Below are positions 23,500 through 35,424 of a DNA stretch of 64,000 bases, piece by piece. Source of the DNA: Pararge aegeria (Eukaryota > Arthropoda > Insecta > Lepidoptera > Nymphalidae). Within the stretch, counting starts at the first letter, position 1. The number at the start of each line of letters is the position of its first letter. The notes below the pieces were generated by a model. It was given only the letters and a program-made list of their open reading frames with translations, was not told the origin of the DNA and searched no databases. The DNA is taken from NCBI RefSeq assembly GCF_905163445.1, contig NC_053182.1, positions 20,543,501 to 20,607,500 of the forward strand. Direction: 5' to 3'. The translations under genes and the position numbers were made by a program.

Positions 23500-23765
23500 T
23501 ATTATACTACAAGTTAGCCTTGACTGCAATCTCACCTGGTGGTAAATAATTATACAGTGTAAGATGGTAGCGGGCTTATCTGTTACAGCGTATGGTAGTC
23601 TTGAAAGGTTTCTAAGTGACATCGCCGAAACTCTAAATCGCTTCGCGTCTTTGTCGATAGGGTGGTAACTAGCCAAGGCCAAAGCCTCTTAGCCGACCAG
23701 ACCAGGGATAATTCAGAAATTATAAATTCCCAAATTGCCTCTACCGCGAATCGAATCCCCATCAG
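23500..23765 (-). repeat. SINE family C copy
   Basis: Read in reverse it has the GGTGAGATTGCAGTCAAGG body, GACGCGAAGCGATT and the tRNA-like end with GGGGATTCGATTCGCGG. About 30 bases in the opposite orientation (GGTACGATGTCGCG-like, 23456-23485) precede it, indicating a rearranged copy. Confidence 0.65.
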
Positions 23766-23830
23766 CACACACACACGCAGACACACACACGCGCACATAC
23801 ACACACACACACATTTATTATTATTATTAA
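23765..23830. repeat. Microsatellite (CA)n with (TTA)n
   Basis: An interrupted CA run is followed by ATT units. The arginine/histidine-rich frames here are artefacts of the repeat. Confidence 0.9.
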
Positions 23831-24265
23831 TTTGGAATCTCTACCGCAAAACAGACTTATTTTGCGGGTCTGCAGCATCTTCCCATAAATCAAATGCAAT
23901 CAAAAACCTCGTTTATCTCACATAAGGCCAAACGTGCCGCATTAAACAAATTAAATCACAATTAACATCAGCATTCGTCGGTAACAAAAAAGTGCGTTTT
24001 ATTTATTGCGAGCAATTAATTCGGCACGGACAATTTGCTTGGCATTCCGGCCTACATAACGGGTATAGGGCCTCGTCACATTAACCGGCTGGCGTGAGAA
24101 AAGCCGAGACAAGCACTGAATAAGTAGGCAAAAGAACTGTTCCTCATTTTTGTTTCAAACACTATTTTTCTTATGGAGCTGCCGCGAAGCTTTAATAAAA
24201 TGTTTTCATAACATTATTGAACATTTTTCACATTTACTATAATAATTGTTAAATTTAATTTACCA

Positions 24266-24578
24266 TTCATTCATCATATCCTCCTATTACCGGCCCACTA
24301 CAGAGCACGGGTCTCCTTCCACAGTGAGAAGGGGTTAAGGCCGTAGTCCACAACACTGGCCCAGTGCGGATTGGTGGACTCCACATACTTTTGAGAATAT
24401 TATGTAGAACTCTCAGGCATGCAGGTTTCCTCACGATATTTTCCTTCATCGTCGAAGCAAGTGATATTTTAAATTACTTAAAACGCACATAACAAAATTT
24501 AGAGGTGCGTGCTGGGATTCGAACTCGCCCCACGAAAGTTAAGTCGAGCTTCTACCCACTGCGCTATCACCGCTTCCA
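24266..24578 (-). repeat. tRNA-derived SINE family B, near full length
   Basis: Read in reverse, a tRNA-like head is followed by GAGTTCGAATCCCAGCACGC (B box), ATTAAAATATCACTTGCTTC and GGTTTCCTC..., ending CGGGTCT...GTAGTGGGCCGGTAAT and ATGATGA. Other copies are at 25812, 26107, 32385, 46678, 47163, 52048, 57838, 58465 and 63490. Confidence 0.75.
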
Positions 24579-24704
24579 TTCATGCGAAATATTGAAACTC
24601 ACCCACACTGATAAAAACGTTGTCACATTCTCTTTATAATTCTATCTATCTAAACCCTAAAACTATCCCATCGCGTATGTACCTACCTATTTTTTTAATC
24701 CATA

Positions 24705-24935
24705 TTTACTTATATAATAAAAACCGAAAGTTTGTCTTTTGTTACCTAGGTTCAGCTCAACCGTTAAACTGATCTGCACAAATGTAAACGGATAGAGATC
24801 CGTCTCCAAAATGCAAGCTACATTACATTATATGTTGAGAAAATAAACGGTTCCTGCGGAATTTTTAAATCCCATCGTATCCCGGAAAGCTGTTATGGTT
24901 AAAGTTACCCGCGGGTTTAAATAAAATAGCATTTG
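24705..24935 (+). mobile_element. Helitron-like fragment
   Basis: It starts TTATATAATAAAAACCGAAAG, includes the GTTCAGCTCAACCGTTAAAC style segment and ends near CCGCGGGTTTAAATAAAATAG. It is similar in layout to other degenerate copies at 31211 and 45100. Confidence 0.35.
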
Positions 24936-24959
24936 TGACAGTGTCATAACTAACATTCA

Positions 24960-25650
24960 AAGAATTGAGAACCTTATTTTTGTTGAAGTCGATTCAATAT
25001 GTTAAATAACGTATTGTAACATTTTATAACTTAAGCAGGCATTAGAGGTATGTCACGAATATTTTTGGTAGTTTTATGTTTTTTAAAAATAAAAATACGT
25101 TCGGTTGCGATTCCTAAATCCGAGATCGCACTGACCATTCTTTGACCGAAAAATCCGATCTATAATAATTCTAGCCATATAATTATTCCTAAGTAGGGCT
25201 ACATTAAAATAATTTCGTCGATCTAACATCAAATATCAGCATGAAACGAGAGTAGAACACGTACATTGCTTTCAAACGATACGTACTCCATTTGAACAAA
25301 CAGTGTTTATTTTCTAGTGAATTCATTTCAGTTGCTTACACAACTCGCCCTATAAACATGTCCCAGAAATTTTAGCCAATTTATTCAGAGTACAGAACAA
25401 TATATCTGCCATTTCCAACCAACGTCAACACAGACAGTAAACAGCAACGAGCATTTGAACTCAATGCCCTGATTCTAAACGTTGAGTAATTTAGACGGGT
25501 GAAAATAACCACGGTTCAGGCTGATCGCTGGAGGGAGATACCTGATGTTTACCACGTGTTAAGTTTTGTACTAGATGCAAAAAGCTTTATCATGAATATC
25601 CCATGCTTGGTGTATGCTCTCTTTTCTGGGTCGATAGACATACGACTATG
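24960..25650. other. No gene recognised
   Basis: AT-rich spacer, nothing supported. Confidence 0.4.
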
Positions 25651-25657
25651 TTACCTT

Positions 25658-25805
25658 TGACGGCTGAATGGATAGCGACCCTTGCTTTTTAAATCCGAGG
25701 CTGTAGGTTCAATTTCCACAACAGTAAAATGATTGTGTGAACACCAAGACTCTGACAAACATTTATGTTCATATGAATGTTTTTCAGAGTTTTGGTGTTT
25801 CTTCA
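25658..25805 (+). repeat. SINE family A copy
   Basis: TTGACGGCTGAATGGATAGC, then GGCTGTAGGTTCAATTTCC (a decayed B box) and ATGTTTTTCAGAGTTTTGGT. It is 3' truncated at a SINE B copy. Confidence 0.65.
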
Positions 25806-25811
25806 AAGCAA

Positions 25812-26030
25812 CCTATCAACGGGCCGTTACAGAGCACGGGTGAAGAATGTGAAGGGGTTAAGGCCGTAGTCCACCACGCTGGCCCAGTGTGGATAGGTGG
25901 ACTCCACACACCTTTGAGAACATTTTGAAGAAGGGTATGCAGGTTTCCTCACGATGTTATCCTTTACCAAAGCAAGTTGAAGCAAGTTATATTTTAATTG
26001 CTTAAGTTCTAACCACTAAGCTATCACCGC
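25812..26030 (-). repeat. SINE family B copy
   Basis: CGGGCCGTTACAGAGCACGG, AGTGTGGATAGGTGGACTCC and GGTTTCCTCACGATG are the shared landmarks, with a truncated head near GCTATCACCGC. Confidence 0.7.
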
Positions 26031-26106
26031 TATTTCAATATACCTATTTCATTGTTAATTAAAAGTAGACTGATGAATATTTTTTTTAAATATACGTAAT
26101 TGAAAT

Positions 26107-26430
26107 AACAATGAGAGCGTATTGGGTAGGAGCTCGACTTTACTTTCGTGGGACCGAGCACGCACCTCTAGCTTTTCTGAGTTATGTGCGTTTTAATTAA
26201 TTAAAATATCTGTAGCTTCAACGGTGAAGGTAAACATCGTGAGAAAACCTGTAATCCGCAAACCGACAAGTAAACCTGTGAGTTACCCCATAATGTTCTC
26301 AAAGGTGTGTAAAGTCCACCAATCCGCACTGGACCAGCGTTGTGGACTATGACCTTAACCCCCTCTCATGGTAGGAGGAGACCCGTGCCCTGTAGTGGGC
26401 CGGTAATGGGTTGATATTATGATGATGAGG
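26107..26430 (+). repeat. SINE family B copy
   Basis: GTAGGAGCTCGACTTTACTT, GCACGCACCTCTAGC, ATCGTGAGAAAACCTG and CCTGTAGTGGGCCGGTAATG, ending ATGATGATGAG. Forward orientation, opposite to its neighbour. Confidence 0.7.
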
Positions 26431-26989
26431 AGTCAGGACATGTGACAAGTGTAATTTTGCACAAATGTAAAGAAAACTCATAGAAGTGAGGTTAACCTGA
26501 ACATTCGGTAATACTGACAGTTGAAAATAACCAGGATGCTGATTACGCGGTAGGCAAAGGGAGGTAGACATCGACCAGATGCTATCTGTCTCAGAGATTT
26601 TCTCGCATGAGATACTAACGCTCTGGTTTGATTTCTCAAGGGAATTACTATGAGCGGCGGTTAGGTAAGGCGTGCTCTGAATAAATACATCTTGATGACA
26701 CAGATCCGTGTAGTTACGTTCAAGTGACGGAAATAGACGAGGTAAGTACCTTCTTAATAGAATAATATGTACTTTTATGTTTATGAAAATAAGTAGCCGG
26801 AATAATAAATACTGCCACCCTAATTATTTATAATTTAATTAATTTCTAATTAGTTATTTATTTATTTTTTTTGCTTCTGATTCACTTTTTTTTGTGTTGT
26901 AGGCTTGTTATTTGTATGATATAATAATTGATATATATATATATTATTTTTAATTTGTTAACTGCTCTGCTCTTGTGTACAACCTAACC

Positions 26990-27180
26990 CTTAAATCTGT
27001 GTTTTTTTTTTCCTTTCCTTGATTGGGTTGCCTGGCATAGATCGCTTTTTAGCGATAAGGCCGCCCATTGTACCTGTGTTTGATTGTGTTGTTTTTGTTT
27101 ATAATTTAATTTCTGTTAGGTGTACAATAAAGTGTATTTTCATTTTATTTCATTTCATTTTCATTTCATTTCATTTCATA
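26990..27180 (+). mobile_element. LINE 3' end with (ATTTC)n tail
   Basis: TTGGGTTGCCTGGCATAGAT, TAGCGATAAGGCCGCCC and TAGGTGTACAATAAAGTGT repeat the 3' region at 5990-6155. An ATTTC/ATTTTC simple repeat follows. Confidence 0.6.
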
Positions 27181-27479
27181 CTGTAAATAGATTTTTGTGA
27201 ACTAACGAGGCCTCAAAATGGAAAATTTGCAAGTCGAGGCTTTGTAAAATTATGTCCACGCTCTAGAAAGAGCCTTAAAGAGTGAGCCATTGTCAAACTA
27301 TAATATATTAACACCTCACATCCTAAGGAGTGATTGTGTGAACTGCCAAACTAAGAGATCAAAAATTGTATCGATTGACCACATCAGAGAAACTGCTGCT
27401 ATACAATTGATAGGTCAATTGTAAAGCAGCTGTTTCTCTGAATAGGCCGATGGGTCGGTTGAACCCGACTTCCAGGAGG

Positions 27480-27730
27480 TATACAACGGTGTTCCCCCGG
27501 CGTCTAACAAAGCCAACAAGAGCGACATGCCGTGGTGGGTCGGTGAACCCACACCACCGAAAGAGATTAGGCGAAAGACCGACATCTTAACAGCACGTGA
27601 TTCACCTCCAATTTCCGAATTCCGGGCTCGTATAATAAGAATCTCTGGATAAAAAACCTAATAGTGTTTAGTGGCCCGACCCGGGAATCGTACCCAAAAC
27701 AATAACCACTAGGCCACTGGGCAGTCATCT
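27480..27730 (-). repeat. tRNA-like SINE, third type
   Basis: The minus strand starts GCCCAGTGGCCTAGTGGTTA, then TTGGGTACGATTCCCGGGTC (A- and B-box-like), GAATCTCTGG reversed, and ends near GGTGGTGTGGGTTCACCGAC. It is unrelated to families A-C in its body. Confidence 0.5.
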
Positions 27731-27767
27731 ATCTAGCAACTGGCTGACAGATTGCAGTTCTTTTTTT

Positions 27768-28145
27768 TACCATTACAAGTTAGCCCTTGATTGCAATCTC
27801 ACCTGTGAGGGACTCTATATATAACAGGTTAGCCCGCTACCATCTTAGACTGCATCATCATTTACCACCAGGTGAGAATGTAGTCAAGGGCTAACGTGTA
27901 GTGGAATGAAAAAAAAGGAATAAAAAATTATAGTAAGTGTCATACCCATAATCGGTTTCTACACACGTCTTTGTCGGTAAGTTGGTAACTGGGTGTTAGA
28001 TATTTTATTGCACAGAGAAAATGCGAAAGTTTTAAATTTCCAGAATTCCCAAAGATAGAACCCGGAACCTCCTAAGACACAAGCGTTCACCACTGTACTA
28101 GGGTGGTCCAACAACAATTCTAGGAGAATCGAGCCTCCGGTTGAT
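27768..28145. repeat. SINE family C copies in head-to-head arrangement
   Basis: A reverse fragment (TACAAGTTAGCCCTTGATTG, 27774-27811) meets a forward one (ACAGGTTAGCCCGCTACCAT to AACGTGTAGTGGAATG, 27822-27918). A reverse copy with tRNA-like head (GGTTCCGGGTTCTATC) at 27940-28145 follows. The first two can pair. Confidence 0.6.
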
Positions 28146-28149
28146 TTCC

Positions 28150-29612
28150 GCATAGTTTAAATCATATGCAAGGATGCACTAAATCTCTGGTCGCCGTACA
28201 GTGCTATGAGTACGGGTACCTATGTATCGCTGTATCGTCATTGTATGGAAAGTCCATCCTCTGTCAATCAGCGCTCATTCTTATGCACCGCTCGCTTACG
28301 TCTCCGCCTTTGTAATTGAGTGCAGACGGCGCACGTTTTGTTTTACTCGTATAAGTGCCTTATATACTAGTACATATAATATATCAGTACCTTTAGATGA
28401 ACGCGTAACTTACGCACTCGGACTTTAGCTTCGCAATTTGAGCTTTGCAGTATATAATAACTTGCTAACTATAATAATCCTCGCTAATTTTATGAATATG
28501 AAAAATCAACTTGACTTTTGGAAAAGATATACTTAAAAGGACAGAGTATCACTTAGAAGAGACAATCTTATGTAAAACCTAAACCTTGGTCTTAACATAA
28601 TGATAATTGCATGCATAATTTAGGAGATAACGGACAATTCAAATAACTTCGTATTAAATGGTAACGCGTTCGCACTGAGGTGGAGTGGTAAGTTTACGTC
28701 TATGAGTATACGGTTCTTAAACTATGTATTACGCTACAACCCTCATTTGACTCGGTTGAATCCGCGGAGATCACCTACAAGATTAATAATATGAACGATG
28801 ATTCTTTATTGTCTTAATAATATATTTGGCGTCTCTCTTATCTTTACTGTTCCTAAAAATATCTCTAAACAATATTCAATATAGTCGGTTCATAACCTGA
28901 GTGTTAAAAATTCAATTGGTCAGTAACTATTCTAATTTTTTTGCGCTAGACTAAATATCCGGAACTTTGATTGATATCGCTGATGCACTTCGTTACCCGC
29001 ACTTCGCACTGTAAGGTGTTTCTTAATGCACCCTATTTCAAATAAAAATATTTTGTATTTTTTGTAAGTTGAAAAAGTCATCATGTGTGCAGTGTAGTTA
29101 TGTTTCAAACTTTATTTGTATTGATATTTTTGGTGGGCAGTTTACGCAATCAATCATTGGGTTGAGTGGTATTTGGCTTTTGTATTGTGACTGTGGCACT
29201 TCCATACAAGGCCTCTTTCGTGTATTGTAATTATATCATCATCTCTCCATTCCCGACGAACGGATATGCGAGGGCTTTCATTGTGCTGAGTGTTTAGACG
29301 GGCTTATACGTGAACTGGGCGTGCCATCTTTGTTTCTTTCAACATTCCGCTTTCTCTGCATCATTATAATACCTTTTTTTTTATTAAATGACAAGTTAGC
29401 GGTCCACTCGACAGTGATCTAGCCCGATAGTATTTTATTTTATTTATTTATTTATTTAAGAGCACTAACAACATGCATATTACACTTTTTTAAACATAGC
29501 ACACTCACGAACACGTGGACTGATATGCACGTCAATGACAAGTGCACATAGCATTGACAAAGCGTCATATAAACTTAATTTGCAAAAAAAAAAAAAAATT
29601 TAACACAAAATG
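28150..29612. other. No gene recognised
   Basis: Several short open frames around 28222-28428 show no family resemblance. The rest is AT-rich. Confidence 0.4.
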
Positions 29613-29641
29613 AAACTCACCGATAAGTGTTCGGTGAGTTT
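29613..29641. repeat. Perfect 11-bp hairpin followed by T run
   Basis: AAACTCACCGA, a 7-base loop TAAGTGT, then TCGGTGAGTTT and further Ts. An A run precedes it. No gene ends here that would make it a terminator or histone-type stem. Confidence 0.85.
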
Positions 29642-29726
29642 TTTTCTAAAAGCTGTGGAAGATATCGATGCTAGGTATCTTTTTAGATAAATCGTTGTAT
29701 TTTGCACAAATACGTATAATAGGCGC

Positions 29727-29969
29727 TTGTTTTCCGAGATGGGATTTAGTAAATGGTATATGACAAAAATTTGTGGATTTGCAACTTCTGGTGTACCGGC
29801 GCGGGACAGTCAGAGATATATGATATTACAAAGATGGAAGCGTACGAATCCAAATGCATTGATGGAGATAATTTATTGGACCCTGATAACAACGGTTTTA
29901 ACATACCTTCTGCTGCACTTTATGCACTGGAGTAGGAGGAATGTCACTGTGGCCTTGGAAACAATTTGA
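29727..29969 (+). other. Two overlapping unrecognised ORFs
   Basis: One frame gives MVYDKNLWICNFWCTGAGQS then EIYDITKMEAYESKCIDGDN and LLDPDNNGFNIPSAALYALE. The other overlaps it. The first looks protein-like, but I know no matching family and see no splice context. It may be a fragment of a transposon protein. Confidence 0.2.
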
Positions 29970-30228
29970 AATGCGACGTCACTTTCAAATTGGTTAATGA
30001 AAGTTCAATATAAAGGCCTATTTTTGATGACATATTCTTTTTTTTTTTGTTCTTAAAAACTACACTAAGCCAGGTCATATGCATCTTATTAAACTTATCT
30101 TGCATTTTATATGCAAACGTGTGGGATATTCTTTATTGCTTACAGTAAAATGTTATCACATCTAGAAGTAAAAACTATAAAGACCCATGAAATAATTCGA
30201 GGAAAGGGAATGTTTTAATTCAATTTTC

Positions 30229-30338
30229 TATTATTCCACTTTAGTCCCTTGACTGCAATCTCATCAACGCCACATCGTACTGGATTGCTAAATCGCTTAG
30301 CAGCTCGTCTTCGTCGCTTGGGTGGTAACTAGCAAGAC
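30229..30338 (-). repeat. SINE family C fragment
   Basis: It contains CCCTTGACTGCAATCTCATC, ACATCGTACTGGA and GGTGGTAACTAGCAAG in reverse orientation. Confidence 0.6.
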
Positions 30339-30849
30339 AAAAAGGTTTAACGTTTACATTATCCATCTTTTAATTTTGCTAATATTCCATTAAATTTGGG
30401 ATCATGAGCAATATTCAATAATATTATCTATGTGATGACCTTCTACACAGAGCTACAGTTAGGTTGACTCTTTTTTTTAAGGGACAGAAGGGAACCAAGA
30501 AGTAAGAGCATATCTCGTTCTTAAGCTAAAAACTTAATACAATCAGCGTTACATTGCCAAGTTACCGGAACATCAAACATAACTGTGATTAACTAGCCGT
30601 ACCGAATTCAAATCATCATTTTGGTGCGATGACCTCCCGTCAGGAGGTCCTGTCGTACCTCATTTTTTCCCGCTTATCCGTCGGATCGCGCGCTTTGTTG
30701 TGTGATTGCTGATTACTGGCGGAGAGATTACCGGTCCCGGGGCTAGATTTGATCGCGGGGTCACCACACATCCCCACTGTCCCCGGAAAAGTTTATGTGG
30801 AACATTTTATATTCATATATTTATGTGTTTTCTATTTACCTACTGGTTT

Positions 30850-31135
30850 TTTTATCATCATCAGTTGAAGTATCATCACTTTAACCGATTGATGTCCACT
30901 GCAGGACATAGGTCACTTGTTTCCAGCGGTTCCCAGTGACTCGTTTGGTGACGTCGGTCCACCGCGTCGGGGGCCGACCAACGCTGTGTTAACCCGTGCG
31001 GGGTCGCCATTCCAGCACCTTGGGGCCCCCAACGTCCATCGGTTCTCCGAGCTATGTGGCCCGTCCATTGCTACTTCAGTATTGCAAGTCGCTGAGCTGC
31101 GTCGGTGATTCTAGTTCTTTTACGGATCTCCTAAT
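30850..31135 (-). mobile_element. RTE-like LINE C-terminal fragment, decayed
   Basis: The minus strand carries QWTGHIARRTDGRWGP, then segments matching TRWTDD...W and VDINRL in shifting frames, ending TGATGATGATAAA. It is the same terminus as the + strand copy at 20526. Frameshifts are present. Confidence 0.7.
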
Positions 31136-31210
31136 TTCTGATTAATTTTTTTTTGTTACTTTTTCAATTGAATTTAGGTAAATAATGTAATTATAATCGT
31201 TGACTTCTTG

Positions 31211-31402
31211 GTGTAAATATCTATATATAAAATAAAGTTGCGTTAGTTACACCATTTATAACTCAAGAACGGCTGGACCAGTTTTTATGATATTTAATTT
31301 TTTGGATTCCTCTTAGACCGGAATAGGATAATAAGTATTAAAAATATAACATTCATAAAAATAAAAAATATCCGCGTCACAAAGTGCGCCGGGACAGCTA
31401 GT
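31211..31402 (+). mobile_element. Helitron-like non-autonomous element
   Basis: TATCTATATATAAAATAAAG at the start, AACGGCTGGACCAG inside, and GCGCCGGGACAGCTAGTTA at the end match the TC...CTAGT architecture. Confidence 0.5.
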
Positions 31403-32070
31403 TAATAATTTAATACTCACTATATTTATGCACCGATGTTTTCGCAATTATAATCAATTTCCTAAAAGTAAATTCTAATTTAAGGAGCATGTATGGAGTA
31501 CGCTGCATCGTTTTGATATATTAATTGAGATGAACAGAGAATTGTTGACAGTCTATTCTCCTCTTTTCAAAGTAAATAACATTTGATACGACTGAAAAGC
31601 ATAATTCTTTTTAGGGAACTGTACAACTGACTGGGACTACGTAATCTTTTGGAATATGGGCATAACTATTTGTTTTTTGTTTTTTTTTTAATAGCACCAA
31701 GCAAATGCCTATTAACAACAACACTTCGGAGGGTGTGCAAGGAACACGTGCTGCAATGTACCGATGTCCATCAACCTGTAATGACACCGGCAACCCCACC
31801 ACGCTGTAGGAACAAGTATGGGACTATGAAATATGGGATTGTCTCACAAGAATCATACGTATGGTGGTCCTATTCGACCCCCTGGGTCACGGTTCACGGT
31901 TCACTGGTACCAGTGAACGGGTCCTTTAGCCGCGGGGCTCGCCTTGATTGAGATGTTACAGCAAAACGCACAGTGGTGCATTGTGTTAGCTCGGAAGTCA
32001 AGTTTACTTGGAAGCTGGATTGCCAGCCCGATGCATCGACAAGCAAGCTCTGCGTAGGTATTTTAGGGTT
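31403..32070. other. No gene recognised
   Basis: It contains a poly-T stretch before TAGCACCAAGCAA near 31690 and unremarkable sequence. Confidence 0.4.
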
Positions 32071-32097
32071 CCGTAGCTATAAATAAATAAATAAATA

Positions 32098-32340
32098 TAC
32101 TACGACATTACATCGCCACCTAGCCCCAAAGTAAGCGTAGCTTGTGTTATGGATACTAAGATAGCTGATGAATATTTCTATGAATATAATAGAATTACTT
32201 ATAACATACAGATAAACAGTGTCTGGGACACTGAAAAACAATCATTTTCATCACACAAACATTTTCCAGTTGTGGGAATAGAACCCACGGCCACGACTCA
32301 GAAAGCAGATTCGCTGCCTACGGCACCAGTCAGCCGTCAA
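32098..32340 (-). repeat. SINE family A, near full length
   Basis: CATCGCCACCTAGCCCCAAA, CACTGAAAAACAATCATTTT and GTGGGAATAGAACCCACGGC (B box reversed), then CAGTCAGCCGTCAA. Preceded by an AAATA tail. Confidence 0.8.
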
Positions 32341-32384
32341 TTTTAGCTATTTAGCTATGACCACTATCTAATCCTCGAAATTTT

Positions 32385-32560
32385 CTAAGTTATGTTCGTT
32401 TGAAGTCATTAAAATGTCACTTGCTTCAACGGTGAAGGAAAACATCGTTAGGAAACTGTAGACTACGGCCTAAACCGTTCTCATTGTGGGAGGAGACCCG
32501 TGCCCTGTAGTGGGCCAGTAATGGGTTACTGGGTAATGGGTTGCTGATGATGATGATGAC
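32385..32560 (+). repeat. SINE family B, 5'-truncated copy
   Basis: AATGTCACTTGCTTCAACGG, GAAAACATCGTTAGGAAACT and CCCTGTAGTGGGCCAGTAAT, then GATGATGATGATG. Confidence 0.7.
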
Positions 32561-32724
32561 TACTGCTTCAGGCTACTACTACTAATGATATGTATGTAAC
32601 AAGTCCAAGGTCGATGGGTTCCAGTAAACTATTGCTGGGATTTCATGCAGACTTTCTTACCAGACCAACCACTTCTTCATTCAGGATGATTAAATCAGGA
32701 TAAGGATATCCCATTTTTGTAAAT

Positions 32725-32895
32725 AAATAATAAATAAATAAATATACTACGACAATACACACATCGTCATCTAGCCCCAGAGTAAGCATAGCTTGTGTTG
32801 TGGGTACTTAGATGACTGATGAATAATTATATGAATAATATAGATAAATACTTATAATATATAACACCCAGACACTGAAAAACATTCATTTTCAA
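32725..32895 (-). repeat. SINE family A, truncated copy
   Basis: ACGACAATACACACATCGTC, AAGTAAGCATAGCTTGTG-like body and ACACTGAAAAACATTCATTT. It lacks the tRNA-like head. Confidence 0.7.
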
Positions 32896-33294
32896 ATAGG
32901 ACTGTACAAAACAACAACAACAACGAAAGTTGGGCAGTTACAAAACATACGAATTTAAAAGGCTTTGACCAGTTTTCATTTAAAATTTTAGTTACGAACT
33001 TTCGAGGCAGATGTTTCTCTTTCTTTGACATAATTATAAGTTTTCAAGACACATGTATTTATAGTGTCATTGTTGTGTTCGCGTATTTCCTGTGGCGAGC
33101 CGCCTCGTGCCGAGACAGGCTCGTTGTGAGGGTGATGGATCGAGGCACGTCACCACACTCGTGAAGTGAGGCAACAAACATAATATCTGTATAAATGTAA
33201 TATCTATATAAATATCATTTGCATATTACCATCTTATCTGGCTTTTATTCGGCTTCAAAAACGAGGCAGTTATCATTGTGACTTGATGATCGTA

Positions 33295-33450
33295 AAACGG
33301 AACGTATACAACATGGTCAGAACCGAAATAATACTTCACAGGCTTTAGAGTTATCTACATAATGTACTGCTTCTGTTTACAGGGTTATTCCTTATGAAAT
33401 ATACTTATTCATCCTTCATTGTTATTTCGTAATTCTGTTACACGTTGTAA
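33295..33450 (+). repeat. Dispersed repeat shared with 58720-59140
   Basis: AACCGAAATAATACTTCACAGG, ATAATGTACTG and CCTTATGAAATATACTTATTC recur around 58745-59110, where other DNA separates the halves. Identity unknown. Confidence 0.55.
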
Positions 33451-33744
33451 AGTGCCCTGTAGTGTCGGCAGTTCAGAAAACGGTTGTCACCAGCCCTCCG
33501 GGAAGCCGCGGTTGTGTTGCAAGGTGACTAATGGAATATAAAGAAAAAGAGACAGCAGCATTCTCTGTGCTGTCACTACCATCTATTGCGATCACCAACC
33601 CATCTGCGTGGTGATGGTATGGGCTAACCACAGTGAACTGTATGATATTGAGGAAGATGCTGTTATCACATAATGCGGTCGGGAATCGAACCTAGCGATT
33701 TGTAGTTGTTTTATGAAAAGTCTAAGCAGACAGTTTATATATTC

Positions 33745-33860
33745 ATCATCATCATCACATCCAACCATTACCGGTCCACTACAAAACACGGCCTCCCACT
33801 GTGAGAATTGGTTAAGGCCGTAGTCCGCAAAGCTGGCCCAGTGGTGGCCCACTGGTGGTT
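33745..33860 (-). repeat. SINE family B fragment
   Basis: CATTACCGGTCCACTACAAA, GGTTAAGGCCGTAGTCCGC and GGCCCAGTGGTGG. Confidence 0.6.
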
Positions 33861-33869
33861 TATATATTA

Positions 33870-35420
33870 ACTATCTTCAAACATAAAATACTACGGTTTA
33901 TGTTATGTGTTTCGGCACCTAAGCCCCCACTTCATCCAGAACGCATACTTAGTTTCATCACGTTTATCAATACTTCAATATATCTAGGCGTTAGACTACA
34001 CAAAGGCTCATACAACTTATTACTTCGCATACCACACAGTTTTTGCGTGACCATGTAAGGCGTTGTCTATGTGGTAGGTAGGTATAGTGTTTCGGTCGAT
34101 GAGGTCAGCCGGGCTTATCTCCAACCGTAAGCTCAGACACGCGACGCATTTCGAGATATTAAGTCGCTGAATCTAAACGTTCACTAAAAGGCAAGACTGC
34201 TTTACAATTGTATCTCAATTTTTAAATCAATAAAAAACGTAAGTATTCTATATATATATATATATATATCCATATATACAGATTTCAAAGTGTTAGGGAT
34301 ATATATATATATATAATGCAAAGGTGATTGACTGACTGATTAATCTATCAACGGAGAGCTCTGACCACTTGACAGATCGGGCTGAAATTTTGCACACAGA
34401 TAGTTATTATAACGTAGGCCTCTGCTAAAAAAGGATTTTTGAACATTTCAATCCTAAGATGGTGATGAAAGTTTTTATACAATACTTCATTTATCATTTT
34501 TTTTTCATGTTACATCCTAGAAACTTTGATTAGGTTTACGATTTAAAGTAGTCTATAATTCAATTATAAAAAAAAACCGGAAACAATGTCACCACAAGCT
34601 CAGCAAGTAATTCTAATGAAAAACCTTTGTAAGTCTCAATTTTGTTGCAGCGATTATCGAGCGTGCGCATGGAGCGGTCGCGACGGGACGAAAAATGTAA
34701 AACGAAAAGTCGCTAGTGACCGCTTAGGTCTAAATCCGTTCCATTAACCCGAATGGTTCCGCATTATCAGGCCGATTTATGAATGGAGAGTTTTGGCAAC
34801 GCCGCACATACGGGTCATTGACCTGATTGTAATTGCGATTGGACAATCGGTATCGTGAAATATATTTTATACATAATTGTCGGTTAATCGAAACATAAAC
34901 TAATTATCGATGTCTATCTGAAGATAGCTCTAGAGAAATGGACGTCAATTGCTGACCATTAACAAGTACTTTTTGCGGATTGCTACATTTCGCGGCCTGT
35001 TTTCGGTATTTAACGCTTGTTCAGAAGCTCCATATCATTCTACCAATGCTGCGTTATAAAATTCGAGGTCGCTGTTCCGGCACCTTGGAATTCCAAAATC
35101 TGGATAAACACATATGCATATCTAATATCTAATTACAATAAAAACCAAGAATCCATTAAAAGTTTTGCGCTTGATCTGACATAAGCTAAATAGTAGATTT
35201 ATGTCCATATTCTATATTAAATCTATCCGTAATCCACAAATTTATTAATTACCGACGTTGTTATTGACAAAAAAATTCCATATAATTTAAAACAAATAAC
35301 AACTTTGCTCAGCAACTTATCAATAGATTACAGATATACCATATAGAAAACGATAGAGAAACATATCGACTTGTTGTTTCGAGTGACAATCTTTAATGTG
35401 TGTTTACAGGATGATGAAAT
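33870..35420. other. Spacer with AT microsatellite and a conserved-looking GC patch
   Basis: A (TA)n pair lies at 34245-34316. At 34640-34870 there is higher GC content and CTGCGTTGCAG-type motifs (TTGTTGCAGCGATTATCGAG), unlike the neighbours. No reading frame of use. Confidence 0.35.
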
Positions 35421-35424
35421 TTAA

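Noticed and set aside
23583..23810. ORFs rich in cysteine/valine or histidine/threonine
   Set aside because: These are translations of the CA microsatellite and of a SINE C copy.
34245..34316. Palindromic regulatory element made of TA repeats
   Set aside because: It is two TA microsatellites; self-complementarity is trivial.
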